From Clostridia bacterium (GTDB lineage: Bacteria > Bacillota > Clostridia > TANB77 > CAG-508), in the NCBI GenBank assembly GCA_900768805.1, contig CAAGEF010000062.1:1-17860 (forward strand): DNA of 17,860 nucleotides, read 5' to 3'. Position numbers and translations under genes: made by a program. The notes beneath the pieces are model-generated. The model saw only the letters and a list, made by a program, of their open reading frames with translations, made no database searches and had not been told where the DNA came from. Positions 1 through 7,639 of this stretch are shown in pieces; within the stretch, counting starts at the first letter, position 1, and each line of letters opens with the position of its first letter.

Positions 1-12
1 CTCTTCCGATCT
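1..12. other. Residual Illumina adapter at contig end
   Basis: The first twelve bases, CTCTTCCGATCT, equal the 3' end of the standard Illumina adapter. The pilB reading frame goes straight from its Walker A lysine-threonine into adapter-encoded residues at this point. These bases are sequencing artefact and not genomic DNA, so the real sequence begins at position 13. Confidence 0.93.
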
Positions 13-921
13 AGTTTTACCTTCTCCAGTAGGTGCTGCTACTAGTGTTATGCTATTTCTTTTATCAAAACTTGCCTTTAATATTTTTTCATCATTAGGA
101 AAACCTAAATCAAATATATTTTTAATTCCAGCATTTTTCTTTAAAAGTCTTAGACAGAATTTTTCTCCATTAACATTTGGTTGTGAAGATACACGGATAT
201 TGTAATCATTATATATTGTTATTCTACCATCTTGAGAGGTTAATTTTTCTTGATGCATATTTGATATTGCTTTTAATCTTCCAACTAACTGAGCTTGTTT
301 AGATTTTGGAATATTTGCTACTGTAATTAAATCTCCATCAACTCTAAATCTTACTCTTATATTGTTTTCTAAAGGCTCTATATGAACATCTGAAGTTCTT
401 TTTTCAAAGGCTGTTTTCATTATTGTATCAACTAAACCTACTATATCGTTAGATGCAGCAATGTTATCTCCAGATTTTCCTCCTAACGCATCTATTACTT
501 CTTGAATCTTTGAATCAAAAGTAAGATACCTATCCATTACTAATCCATGATGTAAAAGTAATGATTTTATTTGATTTATTGAATCTTTATTTGTAGTATC
601 TGAAAAACATACTTTTGCTTTTCCTGCAACTACATCAAATATTATCGCTCTACAATTTCTAGAAACATCTATTGAAACATAATCTGTGGATTGAACTTTT
701 AATGATTCTTGTGTAAGTATCATTACTTTTTCACCTAATATTTCTCCCATAGCTTTTAATAAAGTTCTTTCTGGGACTATATTTAATATATGTAATATTT
801 CTCCTATTTTTTTATCACTATGTTCTCTTTGATAATCTAAAGCGGTTTTTATATCTGATTCTGTAACTATTCCTCTTTTTACCAGTTCAATACCTAAGGC
901 AGCTCTTTTTGGTTGTGCCAT
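13..921 (-). CDS. pilB: Type IV pilus assembly ATPase PilB/GspE, N-terminal 303 residues only (cut by contig end)
   Basis: This is a cytoplasmic hexameric ATPase that would power pilus extension. Residues 1 to about 150 match the GspE/MshEN N-terminal domain, with two weak copies of the LG..LV..G.....I..AL..Q pattern near residues 9-25 and 38-60. That domain binds cyclic di-GMP in some relatives, but binding here is only an inference. The N2 domain follows (TSDVHIEP near residue 198, then RFRVDG). The fragment ends in the Walker A motif APTGEGKT at residues 296-303, where adapter sequence begins. The family is normally about 560 residues, so Walker B and the zinc-binding region are missing. 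The ATG at 921 has AAAGGAG upstream. It is the last visible gene of the pilus operon, 91 bases after the large pseudopilin. ComGA or GspE of a type II system is an alternative name, but the PilM/N/O neighbours favour PilB. Confidence 0.9.
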
Positions 922-1012
922 AGAACTTTCTCCTTTCTCTTTTGTACTAATTGTATTATATATTAAACTATATTTTTTTCAAATAGTTTTTATAAAATTC
1001 CATTATTTTCTT

Positions 1013-2212
1013 TTAATAATATTTTTTATTTTCATTTCCTATACGAGTTATTGGCGGTCCATAATTAGATTTATTTATTGTTGTATCTAAATATTTTTCA
1101 AATTCATTTGTTATAACATTATCATAATTTATTGTTCCACCAGTTATATTTACCCAAACACCAGTTTTGCCTTCTGAAAAATTGGTTACTGCTAAATTTT
1201 CTTTTCCTACTAAACTACTATTTTCATAATCATATGTAGCAATTCCATTAAAATAAAATTCACTTTCATACTTACTTGAATTTTTTATTCTTCCAACCTT
1301 CATAGACAATTGTGATATTCTATGATTTGAACTTCCATAAGTAAATGCAGTTTCTTTTTCTGCATTATTTGTTATACCAAACCTTGGTATCCATACAAAA
1401 ATAGTTTGATCAATTATATTTAATACTGAATCGGTATTAGTATCAAATACTGCTTTTACTGTTTTTTGATCTTCATTTAATACAACTCCTGTTATTACAA
1501 CTCTTGCCCATTCTTTATTTAGATAAGAATACCATTCATTACTTGCATTTGTTTTTACATAGCTTTCTGTATTATATGACCATTTTATTGGCTGAATTTG
1601 ATTTACTGATTCTATTTTTCTTTTTTCAGTATTTCCATCTACTGTAATTGTAAACTCTCTACCTAATAAATCATTTATATTAGGAGCATTACATTCTTCT
1701 AATAATTCTCTTTTCTTTATTGTTTTTAAAGCAACTTCTTGCTTTGTATTTGATACATCATATTTTACAATTGCTTTTATTTCCAGTATTAAAGGACATT
1801 CTATTATCGGAACATATTTATCAGTATCACTTGAAGATGATATTTCATTTACAACAAGTTCTAAATCATAACCTGAATTTAATTTAGTATTAAAAACTGT
1901 TTCTTGCAAATTACTTTTTATAACCATATCATAAGTAGCTGAAGTAGAATAATCTCCTTGTACTACTCCTGCTTTTTTTGATAATCTATCAAGTTCTTGT
2001 TCAACTTCAGCATAATACATTGAATCTACATTTTCTAATATTGAAGTTGCAATTCTTGTAGCAGCACTAGTTCTTGTTACTTTTTTCGAACCTACTATTA
2101 TATTTACATATAATGCTAAAATTGCTATTGTTGTAATTGATATTATTGTTATTGCAATTACTACATCTACCCCTGTAATACCTTTTTGATTACTTAATTT
2201 TTTTATATCCAT
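1013..2212 (-). CDS. Large minor pilin / pseudopilin-like protein with C-terminal WIPRF domain
   Basis: This is a 399-residue prepilin-like protein. Residues 1-11 form a basic leader ending in KG, followed by the hydrophobic N-terminal helix ITGVDVVIAITIISITT (residues 12 to about 41), typical of class III-signal pilins. The residue at +5 is Asp instead of the usual Glu. The long ectodomain carries VWIPRF at residues 273-278, a motif I associate with surface-exposed domains of clostridial pilin-like proteins. The length, over twice that of a normal pilin, suggests a tip or minor pilin, perhaps an adhesin, but this is inference. A TTG at 2230 opens the frame 18 bases earlier. The ATG at 2212 is preferred because GGAGG lies about seven bases upstream and the leader has normal length. 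It starts 2 bases after the prepilin peptidase stop, so translational coupling is likely. Confidence 0.75.
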   Translation of the reverse strand: MDIKKLSNQKGITGVDVVIAITIISITTIAILALYVNIIVGSKKVTRTSAATRIATSILENVDSMYYAEVEQELDRLSKKAGVVQGDYSTSATYDMVIKSNLQETVFNTKLNSGYDLELVVNEISSSSDTDKYVPIIECPLILEIKAIVKYDVSNTKQEVALKTIKKRELLEECNAPNINDLLGREFTITVDGNTEKRKIESVNQIQPIKWSYNTESYVKTNASNEWYSYLNKEWARVVITGVVLNEDQKTVKAVFDTNTDSVLNIIDQTIFVWIPRFGITNNAEKETAFTYGSSNHRISQLSMKVGRIKNSSKYESEFYFNGIATYDYENSSLVGKENLAVTNFSEGKTGVWVNITGGTINYDNVITNEFEKYLDTTINKSNYGPPITRIGNENKKYY

Positions 2213-2214
2213 TT

Positions 2215-3027
2215 TTACCTCCAATAACAAGTAAAGTTTTGGATTAAAACAATTATTATTGTTGAAATTCCCATATAAAAGCCTATTGGTAATTTTTTAG
2301 GCTTTACCTCTGCATCTATTGATTGCAAATTTACATTTTGTTTAACATATAGTATTACTTTATTCCATAAAGAAATTAAGAAGGTTAATAAAATTATTAG
2401 TATAAATAATATTGGTTCTATGAACATATTTATATATATAGAATAATAAATGAGCTCTATAATATAATTTGTTTTATTTTCATTTTTTCTAATTAATTTA
2501 TCAAATAATAATATTAGTATTAACAATCCTAAATATATACTATATCTATACATACTAATTCCTATTGTTATATATTGATATAATATATATATGATTTGAG
2601 TTATAACTCCAAATATAATAACTGATTTATTTATTTCTCTATATTCTTTATCTATTCCCGAAACTATAACTATTGTTATATAGAAAAAAATGAACGCAAC
2701 AAAATAAACCATTTTTTCTATTTCGAAAAATGGATAATTAAAATTCATTGAAATATATGCAATTAAAAACACTAAACCTGATAATATTTCTAATAATAAA
2801 TATCTTGGTCTTATTTTTTCTTTGCAATATCTGCATTTTCCTTTTAAGAATATATAACTTAATATTGGAATTAAATCCAAAAATCCTAGTTTATGATTGC
2901 AATTTGGACAAAATGATCTTTCATGTGTTATATCTTTTTTTAGAGGTATTCTATATACTGCTAATGTAAAAAAACTTCCAAAAATTGTTCCCATTGCAAA
3001 AATAAGAATATACATTATTATTTCCAC
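2215..3027 (-). CDS. pilD: Prepilin peptidase, A24 family (PilD-like), atypical active site
   Basis: This is a polytopic membrane aspartyl protease that would cleave the KG leaders of the neighbouring prepilins. The N-terminal region has GSFFTLAVYRIP (residues 17-28) and two zinc-binding CxxC pairs (C40/C43 and C65/C68), diagnostic of bacterial PilD. The first catalytic Asp is probably D126 in SGIDKEYREINKSV. The canonical second motif GxGDxK is not visible, although the C-terminal KLPIGFYMGIS resembles the family's PfGpflg ending. The enzyme may therefore use a diverged second Asp or be impaired. The start taken is GTG 3027, which has AAAGGA about nine bases upstream. An in-frame ATG at 3015 has no good ribosome site. 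It follows the pilin gene after a hairpin-containing gap. Length is 270 residues, near the family norm. Confidence 0.85.
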   Translation of the reverse strand: MEIIMYILIFAMGTIFGSFFTLAVYRIPLKKDITHERSFCPNCNHKLGFLDLIPILSYIFLKGKCRYCKEKIRPRYLLLEILSGLVFLIAYISMNFNYPFFEIEKMVYFVAFIFFYITIVIVSGIDKEYREINKSVIIFGVITQIIYILYQYITIGISMYRYSIYLGLLILILLFDKLIRKNENKTNYIIELIYYSIYINMFIEPILFILIILLTFLISLWNKVILYVKQNVNLQSIDAEVKPKKLPIGFYMGISTIIIVLIQNFTCYWR

Positions 3028-3053
3028 TGCTTTGTTTCCTTTTATTTTAAATA

Positions 3054-3080
3054 AGGCATATACCAGGTTGGCATATGCCT
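3054..3080 (-). terminator. Stem-loop between pilin and prepilin peptidase genes
   Basis: AGGCATAT at 3054-3061 pairs with ATATGCCT at 3073-3080, with an inner CC/GG pair and a short loop. On the minus strand it is followed by an A/T-rich run containing TTATTT rather than a clean U-tract. It lies 30 bases beyond the pilin stop. It may be a leaky terminator or an mRNA-stabilising processing hairpin. The right arm also forms the perfect palindrome GGCATATGCC at 3070-3079. Confidence 0.55.
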
Positions 3081-3109
3081 ATATGTATTAAATTTTTATT
3101 TTAAATTTT

Positions 3110-3886
3110 TTACTCTCCATTTTGTAATCCCATTGCATTATTTAACCATTTTACTTGAGTTGGTAATAAACCTCTTGTATTAGCAGTAGTTCCATTAATT
3201 AAGTTTCCATTTGTATTAGTTGATAATAAACCATTAATTAAAGTTGTAGCTGTTGGAGCTTCTCCAACTAATCCTAAATCTATTAAAACTGGCATACCTT
3301 TCTCCAATTTACATACAGCAACATAAATATCTGATTCAATTGCATTACCATTTGCGCCATTTGATAAATATAATGTAAAGTATGATGGATTTGCAGCATT
3401 TGCTACAGTATTAATATTAGCAAAAGTTCCATTAGTAGCAACAAGAATTTGAGAGATTGGATGTTCAGCAGAATAAATTTTATCCAATAATTCTTGAGAA
3501 AGATTTGGTCTAGTAGTTCCTACAATTTGTTGTTGAGTTCTAGTATTTCTTAAACCAATAGGAATAGCTGTTCCATTCTGAATTAAAATTTTACTTTCTT
3601 TTAAAATTGCATTATACTTTTCAACTGTCGCATAAACATTTCTATATGCTGAAATTGTTGATGCTTCTATTTTGTCTGTTTCATATGCCATTTGAATATT
3701 TGATGTAGCTAAATTAAAATCCTCAGCTATTTTAGATAATTTTGTTTTAGTAGCAGCTTCTGAACCTCTTGTAGCTACACCATCATCACCTATAGCTGCA
3801 GATATTGAAACACCTGCTAGTATCAACATTACAATAATTGTAATAACCATTGATACTAAAGTTATACCTTTTTGATTTTTTTTCAT
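3110..3886 (-). CDS. Type IV pilin-like protein (probable major pilin)
   Basis: This is a 258-residue prepilin. The seven-residue leader MKKNQKG precedes the mature N-terminus ITLVSMVITIIVMLILAGVS, followed by AAIGDDGVATRGSEAATKTK. This is the standard pattern of clostridial pilin-like proteins (KGITLIALVITIIVLLILAGV). Residue +5 is Ser, so the conserved Glu5 that pairs with the N-terminus in classical pilins is absent. The globular part is rich in Asn, Thr and Ala, as expected for an exposed filament subunit. A strong AAGGAGG lies about ten bases before the ATG. The gene has a 136-base 5' gap from its upstream neighbour and a hairpin after it. Both are consistent with separately boosted expression, although I could not place a convincing promoter. 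It could instead be a type II secretion pseudopilin, but PilM/N/O in the operon favour pili. Confidence 0.85.
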   Translation of the reverse strand: MKKNQKGITLVSMVITIIVMLILAGVSISAAIGDDGVATRGSEAATKTKLSKIAEDFNLATSNIQMAYETDKIEASTISAYRNVYATVEKYNAILKESKILIQNGTAIPIGLRNTRTQQQIVGTTRPNLSQELLDKIYSAEHPISQILVATNGTFANINTVANAANPSYFTLYLSNGANGNAIESDIYVAVCKLEKGMPVLIDLGLVGEAPTATTLINGLLSTNTNGNLINGTTANTRGLLPTQVKWLNNAMGLQNGE

Positions 3887-3953
3887 TTGAATAAATCCTC
3901 CTTAAAAAATATAATTTTGTATATATTTAAAATAAATATATCCTAATTTTTGT

Positions 3954-3971
3954 AATCTTATTTCTAAGATT
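3954..3971 (-). repeat. Short inverted repeat in pilin 5' leader
   Basis: AATCTTA and TAAGATT form a perfect seven-base stem with a four-base loop (GAAA on the transcribed strand). It lies about 70 bases before the pilin start. No U-tract follows on the minus strand, so it is not a terminator for the upstream gene. A leader stem-loop that affects mRNA stability is possible. Confidence 0.35.
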
Positions 3972-4022
3972 TTCTTTGTTATAAATATCTAGTTAATTTA
4001 GATAATTTTAACATACCTATTC

Positions 4023-4538
4023 TTATTTAGAAGTTGTACTAGAATTAGTTGTATCTCTTAATGTATTTGTATTAATTTTATTTGTATTATTTGTATTTAT
4101 TGTATTATTTAAATTGGAATTTATATCGTTTGTTTGTGAAGAACTTGTTGTATTTCCAATATTACTAGAATTGCTAGAACCATTACTAGAAGTTGAACCA
4201 GCATTTGAAGTAGTGTTAGAAGCTGTTGCTTTTGTGTAATCATAAAATGGATGGTTTTTTCCTTGTATATAATCTGATTCATTTTTAGAATAATCTAATT
4301 CTTCTGAAGTTACTTCATATGATTTTAAGACACTTTTATTTTCTTCTTTTTCCTGTTCAGCTTGTTGTTCTTCTCCAATTTGAGCAATAAGTTTTGCTGT
4401 ACTAGAGCTTTGTTGATATTTAGTTGGTTCTGGAATTATTTGATTTGGTATAAACTCAAAAAATAATATTCCTATAATTATAACTATTATAATTATAAAT
4501 AAAGCAATAAAAACTCCTTCTTTTAAATACTTTTTCAT
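4023..4538 (-). CDS. Small single-pass membrane protein with Asn/Ser/Thr-rich tail, pilus operon
   Basis: I do not recognise a family for this 171-residue protein. It has a lysine-containing N-terminus, one strong membrane helix at about residues 9-28 (FIALFIIIIVIIIGILFF), an acidic Gln/Glu/Lys segment (about 44-66), and a low-complexity tail from about residue 104 to the end built almost only of Asn, Ser and Thr. The probable topology is N-in with the tail outside. It lies between the PilO-like gene (22-base gap) and the pilin, where some operons encode a PilP-type lipoprotein or another accessory. No lipobox or PilP domain is visible, so that equivalence is speculation. The ATG at 4538 has AAAGGA about ten bases upstream. 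The tail could span the cell wall or be glycosylated. Confidence 0.7.
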   Translation of the reverse strand: MKKYLKEGVFIALFIIIIVIIIGILFFEFIPNQIIPEPTKYQQSSSTAKLIAQIGEEQQAEQEKEENKSVLKSYEVTSEELDYSKNESDYIQGKNHPFYDYTKATASNTTSNAGSTSSNGSSNSSNIGNTTSSSQTNDINSNLNNTINTNNTNKINTNTLRDTTNSSTTSK

Positions 4539-4560
4539 ATTTTATCATTCCTTTATTTTT

Positions 4561-5373
4561 TTATTGAACTACATCTTCTTCACTATCTTCTAAAAGAGTA
4601 GTAGAAATATCTGTAGCTGATTTTACATTTGTTATTGTTCTTCTATTTATTGGAACATTATAAACTTTAAAGCTTGCTTTAATATCTAATAAATGTCTAT
4701 CAACAGTAGAATCTGAAGATGTATTAGAATATTCTTCTATGCCACTTGCATCTTCTTCTGAAGGAATATTATCAGTATCCATTGAAGTATCTTTGTTTTG
4801 ATTTCTTGAAGAACTATTATATCCTTCTATAAAGAAATCATTTATTTGAAATCCTATATTTGGATCTACTTCAATATCTTTAATAAATTGAGTTACACAA
4901 GAATATAAACCAACTACTTCAAATTCTAGATTACACATTATATAATCTTCTGATTCTAAATCCGCTTCAGATTTAGTTAAATCCATAGTCATATTACACC
5001 AGTTGTTTGCTGCATATACACCAACATTTGTCCATATATATTCTATATCATATATATCTGCAGCACCTATTGCAGCATTAGCTTTTTGATATGCAACTAA
5101 TTCTTCATAATTTGATTTATTATCATTATACTGTTTTATAACATTATCTGTATCTGTTTCGCTGTATTCTACATTTAATTTTTCTAAAGTCTTCGGCAAT
5201 TCTATGTTATTTTTAGTTTCTAATGTTTTTAAAGTTTTTTGATATTCAACATAAGCAGCTTCTATTTCTTGATATGTAGTTATCATACTTAAAGTTGGAA
5301 TATCCTGCCAAACAACGAAAAACATAAGAACTACCAAAGCTATAATTAATAATACTAATAAAAATTTTCTCAT
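4561..5373 (-). CDS. pilO: PilO-like inner-membrane pilus assembly protein
   Basis: This 270-residue protein has a single N-terminal membrane helix (about residues 4-23), a coiled-coil-like charged stretch (about 34-95), and an alpha/beta segment near residues 145-185 (CNLEFEVVGLYSCVTQFIKDIE) that fits the ferredoxin-like fold of PilO. An acidic Ser/Asp/Asn-rich linker (about 190-225) interrupts the C-terminal strands. PilO partners with PilN to connect cytoplasmic PilM to the pilus machinery. Its ATG overlaps the stop codon of the PilM-PilN gene as TAATG, with GAAGGAG upstream inside that gene, which indicates tight coupling. The call rests mainly on architecture and gene order, since sequence conservation in PilO is low. 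Confidence 0.75.
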   Translation of the reverse strand: MRKFLLVLLIIALVVLMFFVVWQDIPTLSMITTYQEIEAAYVEYQKTLKTLETKNNIELPKTLEKLNVEYSETDTDNVIKQYNDNKSNYEELVAYQKANAAIGAADIYDIEYIWTNVGVYAANNWCNMTMDLTKSEADLESEDYIMCNLEFEVVGLYSCVTQFIKDIEVDPNIGFQINDFFIEGYNSSSRNQNKDTSMDTDNIPSEEDASGIEEYSNTSSDSTVDRHLLDIKASFKVYNVPINRRTITNVKSATDISTTLLEDSEEDVVQ

Positions 5374-7031
5374 TATTGTAAATCTCCTTCAATAGTTACA
5401 TAAATCCATTCTTCATCTGGACCACTTGCTTCTTCAGCATATCCAGATACTTTTTGACCACTTGATGATTTTACATTTGTAAGTATATTTTTAGTAGATA
5501 ATAAAGCTTTAAAGAAACCTATTTGCTCATAATCTGGAGAAACAGTTTCTATTACTATATGTGTACCTTCAGTGTTTTTTAATGATAAAAGCATTACATC
5601 TTTTGGTATTACATTAGATATAGAATTTAACATATTTGGTATTGCACCTTGTGTTATTTCTGGTACAGAATTTAAAATTTCTTCATTTTCCTCTACTAAA
5701 TTTTTTAATACTTCTGCTATTTGTGCATAATGTTCTGCTTGAGTTTGAATTATTTTTATATCAGATTCTGCTTTTGTTATTTCTCTAGTAACAGAAGAAA
5801 TTTTCGCTTCTGTATCAATTTTCATGTCTTCTATTTTATTTAAAATTGCTCCAGAAAACAAAATATATAAAACAATTGCTAATCCTAGAACTGCTGAAAT
5901 TCTTAAAAGGACTTTTTCAAAAGCATCTAAAGGTCCTTTCATATCCATATTTATATTTATTTCTGGATTTAAGCTCTTATTTGCAAGTAAAGCTTTTGGA
6001 TCAAAGCTGCTACTTCCTTTTTTAAAGTTAAAATCATCTCCAACTGCACAATATCCTAGCTCATCAAGAGCAAGAGCTATAGCAGAATTAACTTCTATAT
6101 AATCTTTAAATGATGTATTTAATGATGTATTCTCTAAAAAGAACGGTCTTAGAATTTCGCATTTTGAATTTAACGAATATTCTTGGAAATATAAATCAAT
6201 ATTATTTATTACACTTCCTAAGCCTGTTATGTATATTTTATGTATTGTTGATGAACTATCTTCAACTATTTCTTTAGTTTGTTGTACTATATTATATAAT
6301 ACTGGCATAATTTCTTCTAAATGTTCATTTTCATCAGAATCCATTACCTCAGTACCTTGAGTATATATTGTTGTATTCTTGCAAACCTCATAAGATTTTC
6401 TAATAGAATTTTCAGTTTCATTTATTGCAGATAGTATATCTTTCATTCCAACTGTTAATGTATCTATTCTACTAATCATACCATCTATTATTGTTGTAAC
6501 CTTTGTTTCTTTTTCTAAGTTAACTATTACTACATTTTCTTTTTCAGATATTTCTAATAAATTTATAATACTTGTAGTTATAGGTCTTAAACTTGAAATT
6601 CTTTTATTTATTGAAGCAAAAGCACTTGCTATTTTGCTAACTTCATTTTTTTCAACAGACACGTGAATTGCAGTAAGTTTATCTGAATTTGCATCTGATT
6701 CTTTAAGTAAATATCTAGCTTCTAAATCATTTACTTGTAAACCTTTTTCATCACATAAAGTTTCAAAATCTATTTTTATTGATTGTGCTCTATCTTTTTT
6801 TTGCATCAATGATATTACTTCAAAATAGTTATACATTTCATTTGATAAATTTACACAAATTGGAATTTTAGCACTTCCTGTTTCTGCTATTATTCTGTTT
6901 AATTCTCTTTCTAAATTATCATAAAAAACGACATTAAAAGCTTCCACTTTAACATTATCTTTTTCTCTTTGTAATTTTGCATATTTAATTAGGCCATCAT
7001 CAATATAAATTCCTAAACTAGCATTTGCCAT
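5373..7031 (-). CDS. pilM: PilM-PilN fusion protein, type IV pilus alignment platform
   Basis: This 552-residue protein combines two proteins that are normally separate. Residues 1 to about 330 look like PilM, an actin-like ATPase: SLGIYIDDGLIKYAKL at the N-terminus replaces the usual GIDIGSSSVK pattern, and IYITGLGSVINNIDLYF near 267-282 matches the late glycine motif. A linker is followed by one membrane helix at about 374-396 (LLRISAVLGLAIVLYILFSGAI), a coiled coil (about 400-445), and a PilN-like periplasmic domain (NMLNSISNVIPKDVMLLSLK... to the end). The PilM half would lie in the cytoplasm and the PilN half outside the membrane. In most bacteria PilM binds the short N-terminal tail of PilN, and here that link would be covalent. 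It is the first gene of the operon. The ATG at 7031 has AAGGAG eight to nine bases upstream. Confidence 0.85.
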   Translation of the reverse strand: MANASLGIYIDDGLIKYAKLQREKDNVKVEAFNVVFYDNLERELNRIIAETGSAKIPICVNLSNEMYNYFEVISLMQKKDRAQSIKIDFETLCDEKGLQVNDLEARYLLKESDANSDKLTAIHVSVEKNEVSKIASAFASINKRISSLRPITTSIINLLEISEKENVVIVNLEKETKVTTIIDGMISRIDTLTVGMKDILSAINETENSIRKSYEVCKNTTIYTQGTEVMDSDENEHLEEIMPVLYNIVQQTKEIVEDSSSTIHKIYITGLGSVINNIDLYFQEYSLNSKCEILRPFFLENTSLNTSFKDYIEVNSAIALALDELGYCAVGDDFNFKKGSSSFDPKALLANKSLNPEININMDMKGPLDAFEKVLLRISAVLGLAIVLYILFSGAILNKIEDMKIDTEAKISSVTREITKAESDIKIIQTQAEHYAQIAEVLKNLVEENEEILNSVPEITQGAIPNMLNSISNVIPKDVMLLSLKNTEGTHIVIETVSPDYEQIGFFKALLSTKNILTNVKSSSGQKVSGYAEEASGPDEEWIYVTIEGDLQ

Positions 7032-7100
7032 TTTTGCATTCTCCTTCTTTTTTCTCTTTTGATTCTAATCATGTAATCTTTTATATCGTTCTTACTATTA

Positions 7101-7129
7101 TTTATACCTTTTACGACATAAATAGTCAA
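7101..7129 (-). promoter_or_regulatory. Sigma-A-type promoter of the pilus operon
   Basis: On the minus strand TTGACT (7124-7129) and TATAAA (7101-7106) are separated by exactly 17 bases, close to the sigma-A consensus. It would give a leader of about 60 bases ahead of the PilM-PilN start at 7031. Confidence 0.8.
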
Positions 7130-7135
7130 TATTTT

Positions 7136-7160
7136 TTACATAACTGTGACTTATATGTAA
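7136..7160 (-). promoter_or_regulatory. Candidate operator upstream of pilus promoter
   Basis: TTACATA (7136-7142) and TATGTAA (7154-7160) form a perfect seven-base inverted repeat with an 11-base spacer, ending seven bases before the -35 box. The sequence GTTACA occurs again 12 bases further upstream on the transcribed strand. The position suits an activator or regulator site. The regulator is unknown. Confidence 0.45.
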
Positions 7161-7190
7161 CTTTATTGTAACAATATAAAAAAATAAAAC

Positions 7191-7229
7191 TTGGTCACTT
7201 CTTTTTTTGAGTAAAATAGAAGTGACCAA
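7191..7229 (-). terminator. Rho-independent terminator after spoVAE
   Basis: TTGGTCACTTCT (7191-7202) and AGAAGTGACCAA (7218-7229) form a perfect 12-base stem with a 15-base loop. On the minus strand it is followed by GTTTTATTTTTTT. It ends the spoVA operon and insulates the pilus promoter just downstream. Confidence 0.92.
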
Positions 7230-7260
7230 ATTTTATTTTCGCCATTTTTCGTATCTAAAA

Positions 7261-7629
7261 TTATGTTTTTTTAATTTTAGGTTTTGAAATTAAAGATGCT
7301 ATATATCCAAAAAATACTGCTGCTGAAATTCCTGCTGCTGCTGATTTTACTCCACCAGTTAAAGCTCCTAAAAAACCTGTACTTTGCACTCCTTCTATAG
7401 CACCTTTTGCTAAAAGATTTCCAAAGCCAGTTAATGGAACTGTTGCTCCACATCCAGCAAAATCTATTAAATATTTATACCAACCTAACCCACCTAAAAT
7501 AGCTCCTGTTGTCACAAAAGCTACTAAGATTCTAGCTGGAGTTAATTTAGTTTTATCTATCAATAATTGCCCTATTATACAGATTATTCCACCTACTATA
7601 AAAGCTTTTAAGACCATAAACCAATCCAT
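7261..7629 (-). CDS. spoVAE: Stage V sporulation protein AE (SpoVAE), Ca-dipicolinate channel component
   Basis: This is a 122-residue, very hydrophobic protein with three to four membrane helices. The family pattern is clear: AFIVGGIICIIGQLLIDKTKLTPARILV at the N-terminus, then GCGATVPLTGFGNLLAKGAIEG and a final helix before a basic KPKIKKT tail. It is an inner forespore membrane component of the SpoVA complex, which moves Ca-dipicolinic acid into the developing spore and releases it in germination. GGAGGAG lies seven bases before the ATG. It is the last gene of a three-gene spoVACDE set, the arrangement known in clostridia, and starts 10 bases after spoVAD. Length agrees with SpoVAEb of Bacillus. 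It is related in sequence to SpoVAC next to it. Confidence 0.95.
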   Translation of the reverse strand: MDWFMVLKAFIVGGIICIIGQLLIDKTKLTPARILVAFVTTGAILGGLGWYKYLIDFAGCGATVPLTGFGNLLAKGAIEGVQSTGFLGALTGGVKSAAAGISAAVFFGYIASLISKPKIKKT

Positions 7630-7639
7630 ATATCTCCTC

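Noticed and set aside
965..989. AAACTAT/ATAGTTT stem between the large pseudopilin and pilB as a terminator
   Set aside because: The stem is short and A/T-only with no U-tract in the transcribed direction, and pilB is expected to be co-transcribed.
2748..3091. Plus-strand open frames over the prepilin peptidase
   Set aside because: They are overlapping shadows of a clear gene on the other strand.
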